A stretch of DNA of 33,953 nucleotides from Rhodospirillaceae bacterium. GTDB lineage: Bacteria; Pseudomonadota; Alphaproteobacteria; Kiloniellales; DSM-21159. The notes under the pieces are model-generated. The model searched no databases. It had not been told where the DNA came from and worked only from the letters and a program-made list of their open reading frames with translations. The stretch spans positions 1 to 33,953 of the forward strand of contig JAJUFM010000019.1 in NCBI GenBank assembly GCA_029265995.1, in the 5' to 3' direction. The translations under genes were made by a program, and so were the position numbers. Below are positions 25,839-33,836 of the stretch, piece after piece; position 1 is the first letter of the stretch, and each line of letters begins with the position of its first letter.

Positions 25839-26723
25839 TTATGCATTGGAGATACGAAGCTTCTGCCGAGCTTGCGTGGGCGTGCAGACTTCAGCGCCCA
25901 ACGTGCGGATAAGGCGCACAGCCTTTTCGACCAAGGCACCGTTGCTCGCGAAGACGCCCTTCTCCAGGTATAGATTGTCTTCCAGGCCGACGCGTACGTG
26001 TCCTCCTAGCAGGACGGCCTGCGCGACCATCGGCATTTGCATTCGACTGATGCCGAAGCCTGCCCAGATTGCGCCGGTGGGGAGCTGTTGCGCCATATGC
26101 GCCATGGTGCGCGTGTCTGCCGGAGCGCCCCAGGGGATACCCAGGCAGAGCTGAAACATCGGTGGCTCGTCGATCAGCCCTTCAGAGACGAGCTGCTTTG
26201 CAAACCAGAGGTGGCCGGTGTCGAAGACCTCCATTTCCGGCTTGACGCCCAGCTCCTGAATCCGGCGCGCCATGGCGCGCAGGATGTTGGGGGTTTGCAC
26301 GACCACCGCATTGCTATCGCCGAAGTTCATCGTTCCGCAATCGAGAGTGCAAATCTCGGGCTTGAGCAGTTCGATGTGTTCCAGCCGCACCGCCGCATTG
26401 ACCAGATCACTTCCCTCGCCAGGCCGCGAAGGCTCTTCGTCGTCAACGATCAGGTCGCCGCCCATGCCGGCGGTGAGGTTCAGGATGACTTCCTGGTTCC
26501 TCTCCCGCACGCGCTCGACCACCTCCGCATAGAGGGCGGGATCGCGACTGCCTTGGCCGGTCTCGGGATCGCGAACATGGATGTGGGTGATGGCCGCCCC
26601 GGCCTCGGCAGCTTCCAGGCAGGCGTCGGCGATCTGCTTGGCCGTGACCGGAATTGCGGGATGCTTGCTGGTGGTGTCGCCCGCGCCGGTTACGGCACAG
26701 GTTATAATCACCTCTCTGTTCAT
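25839..26723 (-). CDS. cdhC: BKACE-family enzyme, 3-dehydrocarnitine:acetyl-CoA trimethylamine transferase
   Basis: A 294-residue TIM-barrel beta-keto acid cleavage enzyme (formerly DUF849). It condenses a beta-keto acid with acetyl-CoA; in the carnitine subgroup it converts 3-dehydrocarnitine to betainyl-CoA and acetoacetate. The start [19 protein letters not shown] and the metal ligands His47 and His49 ([11 protein letters not shown]) are diagnostic. The ATG at 26721-26723 has a full AGGAGG seven nt upstream. Presence next to carnitine dehydrogenase and a thioesterase decides among the many BKACE substrates; sequence alone would not. Confidence 0.88.
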   Translation of the reverse strand: MNREVIITCAVTGAGDTTSKHPAIPVTAKQIADACLEAAEAGAAITHIHVRDPETGQGSRDPALYAEVVERVRERNQEVILNLTAGMGGDLIVDDEEPSRPGEGSDLVNAAVRLEHIELLKPEICTLDCGTMNFGDSNAVVVQTPNILRAMARRIQELGVKPEMEVFDTGHLWFAKQLVSEGLIDEPPMFQLCLGIPWGAPADTRTMAHMAQQLPTGAIWAGFGISRMQMPMVAQAVLLGGHVRVGLEDNLYLEKGVFASNGALVEKAVRLIRTLGAEVCTPTQARQKLRISNA

Positions 26724-26835
26724 GCTGGCCTCCTGATCAGGCGGTCGAGAGTCAGCTCCATCCTGCCTCTCGCGCCTCGTTCGCCTTGACCTCAGCAGCC
26801 GCTATCCGGCTGTCTTGGGCAAGTCGGAGATCCAA

Positions 26836-26874
26836 GCAATTCTGCCGCTATTGCAAGGCGGCGCGGCATGCCGC
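26836..26874. promoter_or_regulatory. Candidate operator region of the carnitine genes
   Basis: The 191-nt gap between polA and the BKACE gene contains two symmetric elements: GCAAT (26836-26840) / ATTGC (26850-26854), separated by 9 nt, and the perfect palindrome GCGGCATGCCGC (26863-26874). They lie 110-150 nt upstream of the cdhC start, where an AraC-family activator would bind. No convincing -35/-10 pair was identified. Function inferred. Confidence 0.4.
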
Positions 26875-26914
26875 ATTTCGGTCTAGATCAACGTGATAGA
26901 GCCAAGTGGCTATC

Positions 26915-29701
26915 CTAGTGCGCAGTGGCCCAGCTGTTGCCAATTCCAGCTTCCGCCACCAGAGGCACGCTTAGTTCGACGACCGGCGCGCAGGCATTTT
27001 CCATGATCTGCTTCACCCGAGCCTGCGTTTCCTCGAGCTCGGATTCCGGCACCTCGAAGAGCAACTCGTCGTGCACCTGCAGCAGCAGCTTGGCACTAAG
27101 GCCCGCCTGCTTGAGGGCAGGGGGCACGCGGATCATGGCCCGCTTGATGATGTCTGCAGCGGTGCCCTGGATGGGGGCGTTGATGGCTGCGCGCTCGCCA
27201 AAGGCGCGGCGGGCCGGGTTCTTCTCGCGAAGCGCGGGCACATGCACCTTTCGGCCGAAGAGCGTTTCTACGTAGCCACGCTCCCTGCCGAGTGCCTTCA
27301 TGCGATCCATGTAGTCGCGGATGCCGGGGAAGCGCTCGAAGTAGGCCTGGATGTAGGCGCGCGCTTCACCCTGGGTGATTCCCAAATTCTGCGCCAAGCC
27401 ATAGGGCGAAATGCCGTAGATGATGCCGAAGTTGATCGCCTTGGCGCGCCGGCGGGTGGCCGGGTCCATGTCTTGCAGCGGCACGCCGAAGACCTGGCTG
27501 GCCGTCATGGCATGAATGTCCAACCCCTGTTCAAAAGCTTCCCGCAGCGACGGAACCTCTGCGATATGCGCCGTCAAGCGCAGTTCGATCTGGCTGTAGT
27601 CCACGGAAAGCAGCTTGTGGCCCGCTTCCGCAACGAAGGCCTCGCGGATCTTGCGGCCTTCTTCTGTGCGGATGGGGATGTTTTGCAGGTTCGGATCGTT
27701 GGAGGACAGGCGGCCAGTCGAGGCGACCGCCTGGCTGAAACAAGTATGGACCCGCCCTGTCTCCTTGTTGATCTGCTGTTGCAGGGCGTCGGTGTAGGTC
27801 GATTTGAGCTTGGTTAGCTGGCGCCAGTCGAGCACCTTGCGCGGCAACTCATGCCCTTGCGCCGCGAGCATCTCCAGGATGTCGGCACCTGTTGAATAGG
27901 CTCCCGATTTGCCTTTTCGGCCGCCGCCGTCGAGACCCAGTTCATCGAACAGCACCTCGCCCAGCTGTTTCGGGCTGCCGATGGTGAAGGGGCGGCCGGC
28001 GAGCTGGTGGATTTCCTGCTCGAGCGTGCCGATCCGCTGCGCAAAGTCGTTGGAGAGGCGGCGCAGATGCTCCCGATCCACCTTGATGCCCGCCCACTCC
28101 ATGTCCAGCAGCACCGGCACCAGCGGGCGCTCCATGGTCTCGTAGACCGTGGCCACGCGTTCCAGCGGTAGCCGGGGCTTCAGCAGCCGCCAGAGTCGAA
28201 AGGTGACGTCGGCGTCCTCTGCTGCATAGTCGCGCGCTTTATCCAGAGGCACCCGGTCAAAGGTGATCTGACTGCGGCCACTGCCGGCGATCTCCTTGTA
28301 GGGAATGCAATTGTGGTTCAGGTGCAGCTTGGCAAGTTCATCCATGCCGTGCCCGTGCAGACCGCCTTCCAGAACATAGGAGAGCAGCATGGTGTCATCG
28401 ATCGGCGAGAGGGTGAGGCCGTAGCGACCCAGCACGCGCATGTCGTACTTGAGGTTCTGGCCTACCTTCAGCACGGCAGGATCTGACAAGAGTGGGGCCA
28501 GACGCTGCAGCACAGCGTCCCGATCGAGCTGCCGTGGCATCAAGCGTGCTTCGAGCTCCAAGCCGCCCTCGTCCCCGTTTGGAGCCTTGTGCCCAAGCGG
28601 AATGTAGCAGCCATGCCCTTCGGCAACCGACAGGCTGATACCGACAAGCTCTGCTACCTGCGGGTCCAGTGAGGTCGTTTCGGTATCTATGGCGACGATG
28701 CCCGCTTCGTAGGCTGACGCCAGGCAGGCCTCCAGCGCCTCCCAATCCTGAATCAGGCCATAGTTTTCGTAGTTTCCCAGGGCGGGGGCATTATTGGTGT
28801 CCTGGGAAGGGGAGGGGGGAATGCCTAGCTGGTCGCTCAAGCGCGCCAATATGGAGCGGAACTCATAGGTCTCGAGAAACGTCCGCAGTTTTTCGGGATC
28901 GAGGTCGGGCTTGGTCCAGGATGTCAGCCCATTGGACAGTGGGACCTCGCAGTCCAGCTCCACAAGGCGGCGGGACAGCCTGGCCTGATCAGCAAATTCG
29001 ATGAGGCGCTCCCGGCGCTTTGGCTGCTTTATCTCATGCGCACGGGCCAGTAGTGTCTCGAGATCGCCGTGGGTGCGGATTAACTCCGCCGCCGTCTTCA
29101 CGCCGATCCCGGGCACGCCGGGGACGTTGTCCACGGAATCGCCAGCCAGCGCCTGGACGTCGACTACTTTTTCAGGTGGAACGCCGAACTTCTCTTCGAC
29201 CTCTTCCGGCCCAATGGGGGTGTTGCGGATGGGATCCAGCATGTCGACGCCATCGCCCACCAGCTGCATCAGGTCCTTGTCAGAGGAAACGATGGTGACC
29301 TGGACGCCGGCGTCGCGCGCGCGGCAGGCCAGGGTCGCGATGATGTCGTCGGCCTCGTAGTTTTCCAGCTCTATGATCGGCAGGCTGCAGGCCTCTGCCG
29401 CTTCACGCACGATCGCAAACTGCGGTATCAGATCTTCCGGCGGATCCGGCCGCTGCGCCTTATAACCCTCGAAAATATCATGCCGAAAGGTACGCCTTCC
29501 CTTGTCGAACACGACGACAAGCCCGCCGGCCTCGTTATCCCGCAGGAACTTCAAAAGCATGTTCGTGAAGCCGAAGACGGCCGAAACGGGCACGCCCTGG
29601 CTGGTGGTCATCGGGGTCTTCAACGCGAAGTACGCGCGAAAGATGTATCCGGAGCCGTCGATGATGAAGAGATGGTCGTAGGGAGGCTTTTGGTCGGTCA
29701 T
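26915..29701 (-). CDS. polA: DNA polymerase I
   Basis: Replaces RNA primers and fills repair gaps. The 928-residue protein has all three domains: the 5'-3' exonuclease (about 1-290, with IIDGSGYIFRAY and ENYEADD), the 3'-5' proofreading exonuclease (about 315-530, intact AIDTETTSLD with Asp339 and Glu341), and the polymerase domain (SVDYSQIELRL motif A, the O-helix AINFGIIYG and VHDELLFEVP motif C). Proofreading residues are retained, unlike in some lineages. The ATG at 29699-29701 is 57 nt after the zf-CHCC gene on the same strand. Confidence 0.97.
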   Translation of the reverse strand: MTDQKPPYDHLFIIDGSGYIFRAYFALKTPMTTSQGVPVSAVFGFTNMLLKFLRDNEAGGLVVVFDKGRRTFRHDIFEGYKAQRPDPPEDLIPQFAIVREAAEACSLPIIELENYEADDIIATLACRARDAGVQVTIVSSDKDLMQLVGDGVDMLDPIRNTPIGPEEVEEKFGVPPEKVVDVQALAGDSVDNVPGVPGIGVKTAAELIRTHGDLETLLARAHEIKQPKRRERLIEFADQARLSRRLVELDCEVPLSNGLTSWTKPDLDPEKLRTFLETYEFRSILARLSDQLGIPPSPSQDTNNAPALGNYENYGLIQDWEALEACLASAYEAGIVAIDTETTSLDPQVAELVGISLSVAEGHGCYIPLGHKAPNGDEGGLELEARLMPRQLDRDAVLQRLAPLLSDPAVLKVGQNLKYDMRVLGRYGLTLSPIDDTMLLSYVLEGGLHGHGMDELAKLHLNHNCIPYKEIAGSGRSQITFDRVPLDKARDYAAEDADVTFRLWRLLKPRLPLERVATVYETMERPLVPVLLDMEWAGIKVDREHLRRLSNDFAQRIGTLEQEIHQLAGRPFTIGSPKQLGEVLFDELGLDGGGRKGKSGAYSTGADILEMLAAQGHELPRKVLDWRQLTKLKSTYTDALQQQINKETGRVHTCFSQAVASTGRLSSNDPNLQNIPIRTEEGRKIREAFVAEAGHKLLSVDYSQIELRLTAHIAEVPSLREAFEQGLDIHAMTASQVFGVPLQDMDPATRRRAKAINFGIIYGISPYGLAQNLGITQGEARAYIQAYFERFPGIRDYMDRMKALGRERGYVETLFGRKVHVPALREKNPARRAFGERAAINAPIQGTAADIIKRAMIRVPPALKQAGLSAKLLLQVHDELLFEVPESELEETQARVKQIMENACAPVVELSVPLVAEAGIGNSWATAH

Positions 29702-29758
29702 GCGCCGGAGAATGCCCGCAGACGGCCTGGGTGTCGAGCAAGGGAAGGCGGGAGGAGG

Positions 29759-29935
29759 TTACCGGCCCTCTGCGGCCACCTTCTGCTTGAAGACATAGGT
29801 GCGGCTGCAGTAGGGGCACTCGACCTGGCCGCGGCCGCGCATGTTCAGCCAAACCCTGGGGTGCCCGAGGGCCCCGGCACCGCCGTCGCAGGCCACAATC
29901 TCAGTTTCAACCTCGTATTTCTCTTCCGATCGCAT
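29759..29935 (-). CDS. Zinc-finger zf-CHCC protein, 58 residues
   Basis: A short gene encoding MRSEEKYEVETEIVACDGG and so on, ending AAEGR. The likely zinc ligands are Cys16, His25, Cys40 and Cys43, in the order C-H-C-C with ALGHPRVWL and VECPYCSR, the signature of the zf-CHCC family, which is shared with the NDUFS6-type accessory subunit of complex I. Alphaproteobacterial members are of this length and are thought to support complex I, but no other complex I gene is here. It is upstream of polA on the same strand and divergent from the ABC ATPase gene. Confidence 0.85.
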   Translation of the reverse strand: MRSEEKYEVETEIVACDGGAGALGHPRVWLNMRGRGQVECPYCSRTYVFKQKVAAEGR

Positions 29936-30064
29936 CCGTGCGCTCCTAGCTAGGCTCTGGCAACCCGATCATAGCGGCGAAGCCCCTGCTGGCAATGGCG
30001 GCTGAACCGCCAAAGCGTCGTTCATCCAGCCTTCTGCCAGAGGCATAGGTGGGCGGCGGGATGC

Positions 30065-31132
30065 ATGGCTTGCACCGACATCGCCACTGCCCTAAGTCAT
30101 TCGACTATGGAAATACAAGAGCCCCAGCTTATGCCAGCGAGCGATCATCGAGGTGTTGACGCGCCCCGAGATGCCGTTTCCGTGTCTGGCTTGACCAAGG
30201 TGTACAAAGCCAGCGGACGCACCCCCGACAAGACCGCTCTTCATGCCATTGACCTGAAGGTGCCGCGCGGTTCGCTTTTCGCCCTGCTCGGCCCCAATGG
30301 CGCCGGCAAGTCCACACTGATCAATATCCTCGCGGGCCTGGTGCGGAAGAGTAGTGGTACGGCGTCCATCTGGGGCTACGACATAGACAAGCAGACCCGG
30401 ATGTCGCGCGCCTCGATTGGCGTTGTTCCTCAGGAACTCAATATCGACCCCTTCTTTACCCCCAAGGAGCTGCTCGAGCTGCAGGCCGGCCTCTATGGGG
30501 TGCCCAAGAAGGAGCGTCGGAGTGAGCAGATCTTGGCGAGCCTGGGGCTGACCGATAAGGCGGAGGCCTATACGCGCACCCTGTCCGGGGGCATGCGGCG
30601 GCGCTTGATGGTCGCCAAGGCCATGGTGCATCGGCCGCCGGTGCTGGTGCTGGACGAACCGACCGCCGGTGTTGATATCGAATTGCGCCAGCAACTTTGG
30701 TCGCAGGTGAAGGAGTTGAACGAGGCGGGTACCACCATCCTGCTGACGACCCACTACCTGGAGGAGGCCGAAGAGCTCTGTGATACCATCGCGATCATCA
30801 ATCACGGCCGCGTGATCGCCTGCGAACCTAAGGAACAGCTGCTGCGACGCCTCGACAGCAAGGAGCTTCTGGTAGAAGTCGATGCGGCGCTGCGGGTCAC
30901 TCCGCCGGAGCTGGAAGCCTTCTCTCCTGAGCTGACGGCGCCCAATCGGCTGCTTTTCCGCTATCGTGCAAGCGAAAGCCCGGTGGCAGGCATTCTCGAT
31001 GCCCTTTCCCGGGCCGGGTTGACCGTGGTGGATCTACGGACAGAAGAGGCGGACCTGGAAGACATTTTTCTTCAGCTGACGCGCGGCGCCCACGATGCAG
31101 CACTCACGGTTCCGCAGGAGCATGTCGGTTAA
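30065..31132 (+). CDS. ABC transporter ATP-binding protein (ABC-2 exporter type)
   Basis: A 355-residue ATPase of the exporter type (DrrA/CcmA/NodI group). From the ATG at 30065: Walker A GPNGAGKST (76-84), Q-loop in VVPQELNIDPF (120-130), signature LSGGMRRRL (173-181), Walker B VLVLDEPTAGVD (193-204), switch His in TTHYLEEAEE. A C-terminal domain of about 90 residues follows. Alternative starts at 30107 or 30131 would shorten only the poorly conserved N-terminus; the upstream ribosome site is weak. No ABC-2 permease gene is in the flanks; the next gene encodes a hydrolase that overlaps by 11 nt. The substrate is unknown. Confidence 0.88.
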   Translation: MACTDIATALSHSTMEIQEPQLMPASDHRGVDAPRDAVSVSGLTKVYKASGRTPDKTALHAIDLKVPRGSLFALLGPNGAGKSTLINILAGLVRKSSGTASIWGYDIDKQTRMSRASIGVVPQELNIDPFFTPKELLELQAGLYGVPKKERRSEQILASLGLTDKAEAYTRTLSGGMRRRLMVAKAMVHRPPVLVLDEPTAGVDIELRQQLWSQVKELNEAGTTILLTTHYLEEAEELCDTIAIINHGRVIACEPKEQLLRRLDSKELLVEVDAALRVTPPELEAFSPELTAPNRLLFRYRASESPVAGILDALSRAGLTVVDLRTEEADLEDIFLQLTRGAHDAALTVPQEHVG

Positions 31133-32225
31133 CATTTTCGGCACCTCCAGGGGCTTGGGTCATCGCCTTGCAGCGGGCTGCATGGCGGCGCTGTTGCTTT
31201 GCGGAGCCATGACAGCCTGTACGCCTGGGTCTTCCGCCATGGGCGACACCACTGAAACACCGCTTGCAGAGCCATCGATGCTCTTGCCTGACGGAGTGGA
31301 CGCGAACGCGGAGGACGCGGACCATCTGGTCGTGAGCGGCAGTTTCCGTAGCTTCGATGGCGTTGAGTTGCCGCTGCGCGCTTGGCTTCCTTATGGCGGG
31401 CCGCCCAAGGCCATCTTGCTCGCACTCCATGGCTTCAACGATTACGCGAAAGCCTTTGAACCTTTAGGCAGTTCCATCGCTCCCCGTGGTGTCGCGGTCT
31501 ATGCCTATGACCAGCGCGGCTTCGGTGCCGGGGTTAACGTGGGTATCTGGGCCGGTATGGGGAGAATGACTGGAGATCTCCGTGCAGCAGCTGCCCGACT
31601 GCGCGCAGATCATCCCGGGGTGCCGCTCTATATCCTGGGCGAGTCCATGGGGGGCGCCGTCGCCCTGGCCGGCGAGGCCGAGGATCCCCTTGGCGCGGAC
31701 GGTCTCATCCTGTCGGCTCCTGCGGTCTGGGCGCGGGAAACGCAGCCATGGTATCAGCGCGCGGCCTTGTGGCTCGCGTTGCAAACCGTGCCCTGGTATC
31801 GACCTTCCCCGCGGGGACTCGACATACAAGCATCCGACAACATCGAGATGCTGCGGGCTCTGGGCCAGGATCCATTGGTGCTAAGCAGTGCGCGGGTGGA
31901 CACGATCGCGGGGCTGGTCGATCTCATGGACGTAGCCTTGACCGCCGGGCCGGCGATCCAAACGCCCACCCTGCTGCTCTATGGGGAGCGAGACGAAATC
32001 ATCCCCCCCGGACCGATCGAGCGCTTGTGGCAGACTATGCCCGAGCACGCAGGCCATCGCTTCATCCGCTATCCCGAGGGCTGGCACCTGCTCACTCGAG
32101 ATCTTCAGGGGCCCCGCGTTATCGACGATATTTACGCCTGGATCGAACAGCCGGATGCACCGCTCCCTTCTACCGAAAGCCCGCTCCCGCCGGTCGCGCG
32201 CGGCGAGGAGATGTCTGAAGGCTGA
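31122..32225 (+). CDS. Alpha/beta hydrolase, lysophospholipase/monoacylglycerol lipase type, probable lipoprotein
   Basis: A 367-residue serine hydrolase. The ATG at 31122-31124 follows AGGAG closely and overlaps the ABC gene by 11 nt; a longer form from 31095 lacks a ribosome site. The N-terminus has a hydrophobic stretch (CMAALLLCGAMTAC, 20-33) ending in a lipobox-like AMTAC with Cys33, suggesting an outer- or inner-membrane lipoprotein. The triad is visible: Ser175 in GESMGG, Asp291 in GERDEIIPP and His322 in EGWHLLTRD; LHGFND (102-107) forms the oxyanion hole. Residues near the C-terminus are a proline-rich tail. The esterase substrate is probably a lipid or lysolipid, by family. Confidence 0.88.
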   Translation: MSVNIFGTSRGLGHRLAAGCMAALLLCGAMTACTPGSSAMGDTTETPLAEPSMLLPDGVDANAEDADHLVVSGSFRSFDGVELPLRAWLPYGGPPKAILLALHGFNDYAKAFEPLGSSIAPRGVAVYAYDQRGFGAGVNVGIWAGMGRMTGDLRAAAARLRADHPGVPLYILGESMGGAVALAGEAEDPLGADGLILSAPAVWARETQPWYQRAALWLALQTVPWYRPSPRGLDIQASDNIEMLRALGQDPLVLSSARVDTIAGLVDLMDVALTAGPAIQTPTLLLYGERDEIIPPGPIERLWQTMPEHAGHRFIRYPEGWHLLTRDLQGPRVIDDIYAWIEQPDAPLPSTESPLPPVARGEEMSEG

Positions 32226-32283
32226 TCATCTCGCAGAAAGTCTCCACACGAGACATTTAGCGCGGTTTCCCCCATCCGCGGAC

Positions 32284-32312
32284 TTGTCGCTCCGCCTCAC
32301 CTCCGCTAATGT
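32284..32312 (+). promoter_or_regulatory. Promoter of tRNA-Arg
   Basis: TTGTCG (32284-32289) and TAATGT (32307-32312) are separated by 17 nt, and the tRNA 5' end follows 12 nt after the -10 element. It is the only good sigma70 pattern in the 99 nt upstream of the tRNA. Confidence 0.6.
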
Positions 32313-32324
32313 CCCGCCGCATGC

Positions 32325-32401
32325 GGACCCGTAGCTCAGCTGGATAGAGCGCTTCCCTCCGGAGGAAGAGGTCTGGGGTTCGAATCCCTACGGGTCCGCC
32401 A
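32325..32401 (+). tRNA. tRNA-Arg (anticodon CCG)
   Basis: A 77-nt cloverleaf: acceptor GGACCCG/CGGGTCC, D-arm AGCTCAGCTGGATAGAGC, anticodon stem CTTCC/GGAAG with loop CTCCGGA (anticodon CCG, reading CGG), variable loop, T-arm with GTTCGAATCCC, discriminator G and encoded CCA (32399-32401). Its 3' part is overlapped on the opposite strand by the end of the integrase gene, showing it is the integration target of a mobile element. Confidence 0.97.
32388..32401. other. Probable attL core in the tRNA-Arg 3' end
   Basis: The integrase frame ends in TAG whose complement is CTA at 32388-32390, inside the T-arm of the tRNA. The 3' end of the tRNA gene is thus shared with the element, the usual result of tyrosine-recombinase integration. 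A copy of the core should exist at the far end of the element, outside this window; no second copy is present within it. Confidence 0.6.
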
Positions 32402-33422
32402 ATCTTTTCAAAGACTTAACGTTGCTGGCGGGAAGTTCTCTTTTGTCCCATTGCACCTCCAGCGCCGATGCGGCACCGCGGAGGTGATCGGGGCTGAACC
32501 TCGCATAAACCCGCTCGGTAACTGAGGTAGATGTGTGGCCGAGGTACTGGCTGACCTCGCTCATGGGCCATCCAGCCTCCACCATCCACACTGCGGCGCT
32601 GTGCCGCAGAACGTGTGGCGACACGTCCTCAAGCCCGGCGCGTTCGCAGGCCGAGGCGAATCCCCTCTTCACGCTCCCCACCTTCTTTCCGGCGTACTCG
32701 ATCACATAGTCGGAGACGGCGGCCTCCCGAGCGGCGACAAGGGCCGTCCGCGCCATGTCGTTCATCGGCGGGTTGCCGCGTCGCTTATTGCGAGCGCCGC
32801 GCCCCAGGTTGATATAGCCACGGTCGAAGTCGATCTGGTCCCATCGGAGCTCCAGCAAGGCAGAAGCGCGTGCTGCGGTCGATAGGGCGAGGATGACAAA
32901 GAGCCGGACGTGTGGCGCCGTGCAGGCTCTGATGAGCGCGGCGGCCTCGTCTCGAGTCAGGTGGCGGTCCTTCGGGTCTGGCTGCGGCGGCATCTCGATC
33001 TTGGCCGGGGTGTTCGGGTCCTGCCAGCGCAGCGCAGCGCGCAGCAACCCGAGCTGCTTGATGATGGTTCCGTCCGAAGATCCGGCTTCACGGCGTGCCT
33101 TGGTAAATTCGCGGCAGAGATCGTAGGTGACGTGATGGGGCTCCAGGTGGTCGAAGGTCTTGCTGGCGGCCTTCCACGCATAGCGCCGGTTCTTCTCGTT
33201 GGCGCCGCCGCCCTCTCGGTGCTCGAGGTAAGCCTTGATGATGCCCCCAATGAGGGGGCCGGTCTTGCTCTCGTTGAGAGCGAGCTCTAGATTCCGCTTC
33301 CGGCGTTCAGCTTCCGCACGGTCCTTTGTGCCCAGAGAGCGTCGTCTAGGCTTGCCGCGCCCTTCTCTCCAGTAGATGCACCAGACGCCGCGGTAGAGTC
33401 TGAGCTCGCGTTCTCCTGACAT
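32388..33422 (-). CDS. int: Tyrosine recombinase / integrase
   Basis: A 344-residue site-specific recombinase of a genomic island or prophage. The catalytic set is complete: Arg185 (STAARASALLEL), His270 and Arg273 (SPHVLRH), His296 (LGHTSTS) and nucleophile Tyr306 (ERVYARF). The N-terminal part is a basic arm-binding region (RLYRGVWCIYWREGRGKPRRRSL, residues 8-30 in outline), then a SAM-like core-binding domain. The last residues (about Asp343-Pro344 and stop) are supplied by the tRNA-Arg 3' end. Its first 45 codons overlap the HTH gene in another frame. Confidence 0.95.
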   Translation of the reverse strand: MSGERELRLYRGVWCIYWREGRGKPRRRSLGTKDRAEAERRKRNLELALNESKTGPLIGGIIKAYLEHREGGGANEKNRRYAWKAASKTFDHLEPHHVTYDLCREFTKARREAGSSDGTIIKQLGLLRAALRWQDPNTPAKIEMPPQPDPKDRHLTRDEAAALIRACTAPHVRLFVILALSTAARASALLELRWDQIDFDRGYINLGRGARNKRRGNPPMNDMARTALVAAREAAVSDYVIEYAGKKVGSVKRGFASACERAGLEDVSPHVLRHSAAVWMVEAGWPMSEVSQYLGHTSTSVTERVYARFSPDHLRGAASALEVQWDKRELPASNVKSLKRLADP

Positions 33423-33583
33423 GCCTCGTACCTCTCCACTTCCTCCCGCCTGATTCGTATTAAGCGACCGACGCGAAAGGCACGCAAGTGACCGGCGGCG
33501 ACAAGATCCCTAATGTGCTGCGAACTGCACGACCACCGCTCCGCCAGCGTCTCGGGGGTGTAGGGGCGGGCAGGTTCAGCCAT
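33287..33583 (-). CDS. Helix-turn-helix protein, excisionase/AlpA-like
   Basis: A 98-residue protein whose first 55 residues are a MerR/excisionase-type winged helix: YTPETLAERWSCSSQHIRDLV, followed by GHLRAFRVGRLIRIRREEVERY. Such proteins direct excision or control integrase expression. The ATG at 33581-33583 overlaps the upstream gene by 8 nt (ATGGCTGA). The remaining 43 residues are Ser/Ala-rich and overlap the integrase start in a different frame for 136 nt. The domain is clear; whether the long tail is really used is less sure. Confidence 0.85.
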   Translation of the reverse strand: MAEPARPYTPETLAERWSCSSQHIRDLVAAGHLRAFRVGRLIRIRREEVERYEACQENASSDSTAASGASTGEKGAASLDDALWAQRTVRKLNAGSGI

Positions 33584-33836
33584 CGGCGCCTTCCTCCAAG
33601 GCGGCGCGGCGAACTTGGCGCATCAGCCGCAGCCTGCGCTCAGCCTCCTTCTGAGTGATTTCTCCGGACAGGAGGTAATCATAGCTTTCGACCAATGCGG
33701 CCGCGACGAATCTAACCTGCTCCGGGTTCCCGTATCGGAGCCGCCATTCAACGCCACCGGCTTCAAATGTGCGCGGATCGGCAATCGACATGAATGCCCC
33801 GTCGCCGCAGTCCACTTCTATCGTCAGCCTAGCCAT
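33576..33836 (-). CDS. Small phage/island protein of unknown function
   Basis: I do not recognise this 86-residue protein. It begins MARLTIEVDCGDGAFM and continues with a predicted beta-rich half (to about residue 40), then VRFVAAALVESYDYLLSG and a basic helix rich in Arg/Leu (TQKEAERRLRLMRQVRRAAL). The ATG at 33834-33836 overlaps the upstream gene by 8 nt (ATGGCTAG), a coupled start; a longer frame from 33893 would overlap that gene's coding region and is not favoured. The acidic tail is EEGADG. Confidence 0.7.
   Translation of the reverse strand: MARLTIEVDCGDGAFMSIADPRTFEAGGVEWRLRYGNPEQVRFVAAALVESYDYLLSGEITQKEAERRLRLMRQVRRAALEEGADG

Noticed and set aside
26037-26789. 250-codon plus-strand frame opposite cdhC
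   Set aside because: Shadow of the BKACE gene, which has diagnostic metal ligands and a full Shine-Dalgarno.
26884-26908. TAGAGCC/GGCTA hairpin downstream of polA as a terminator
   Set aside because: Short interrupted stem and no U-tract.
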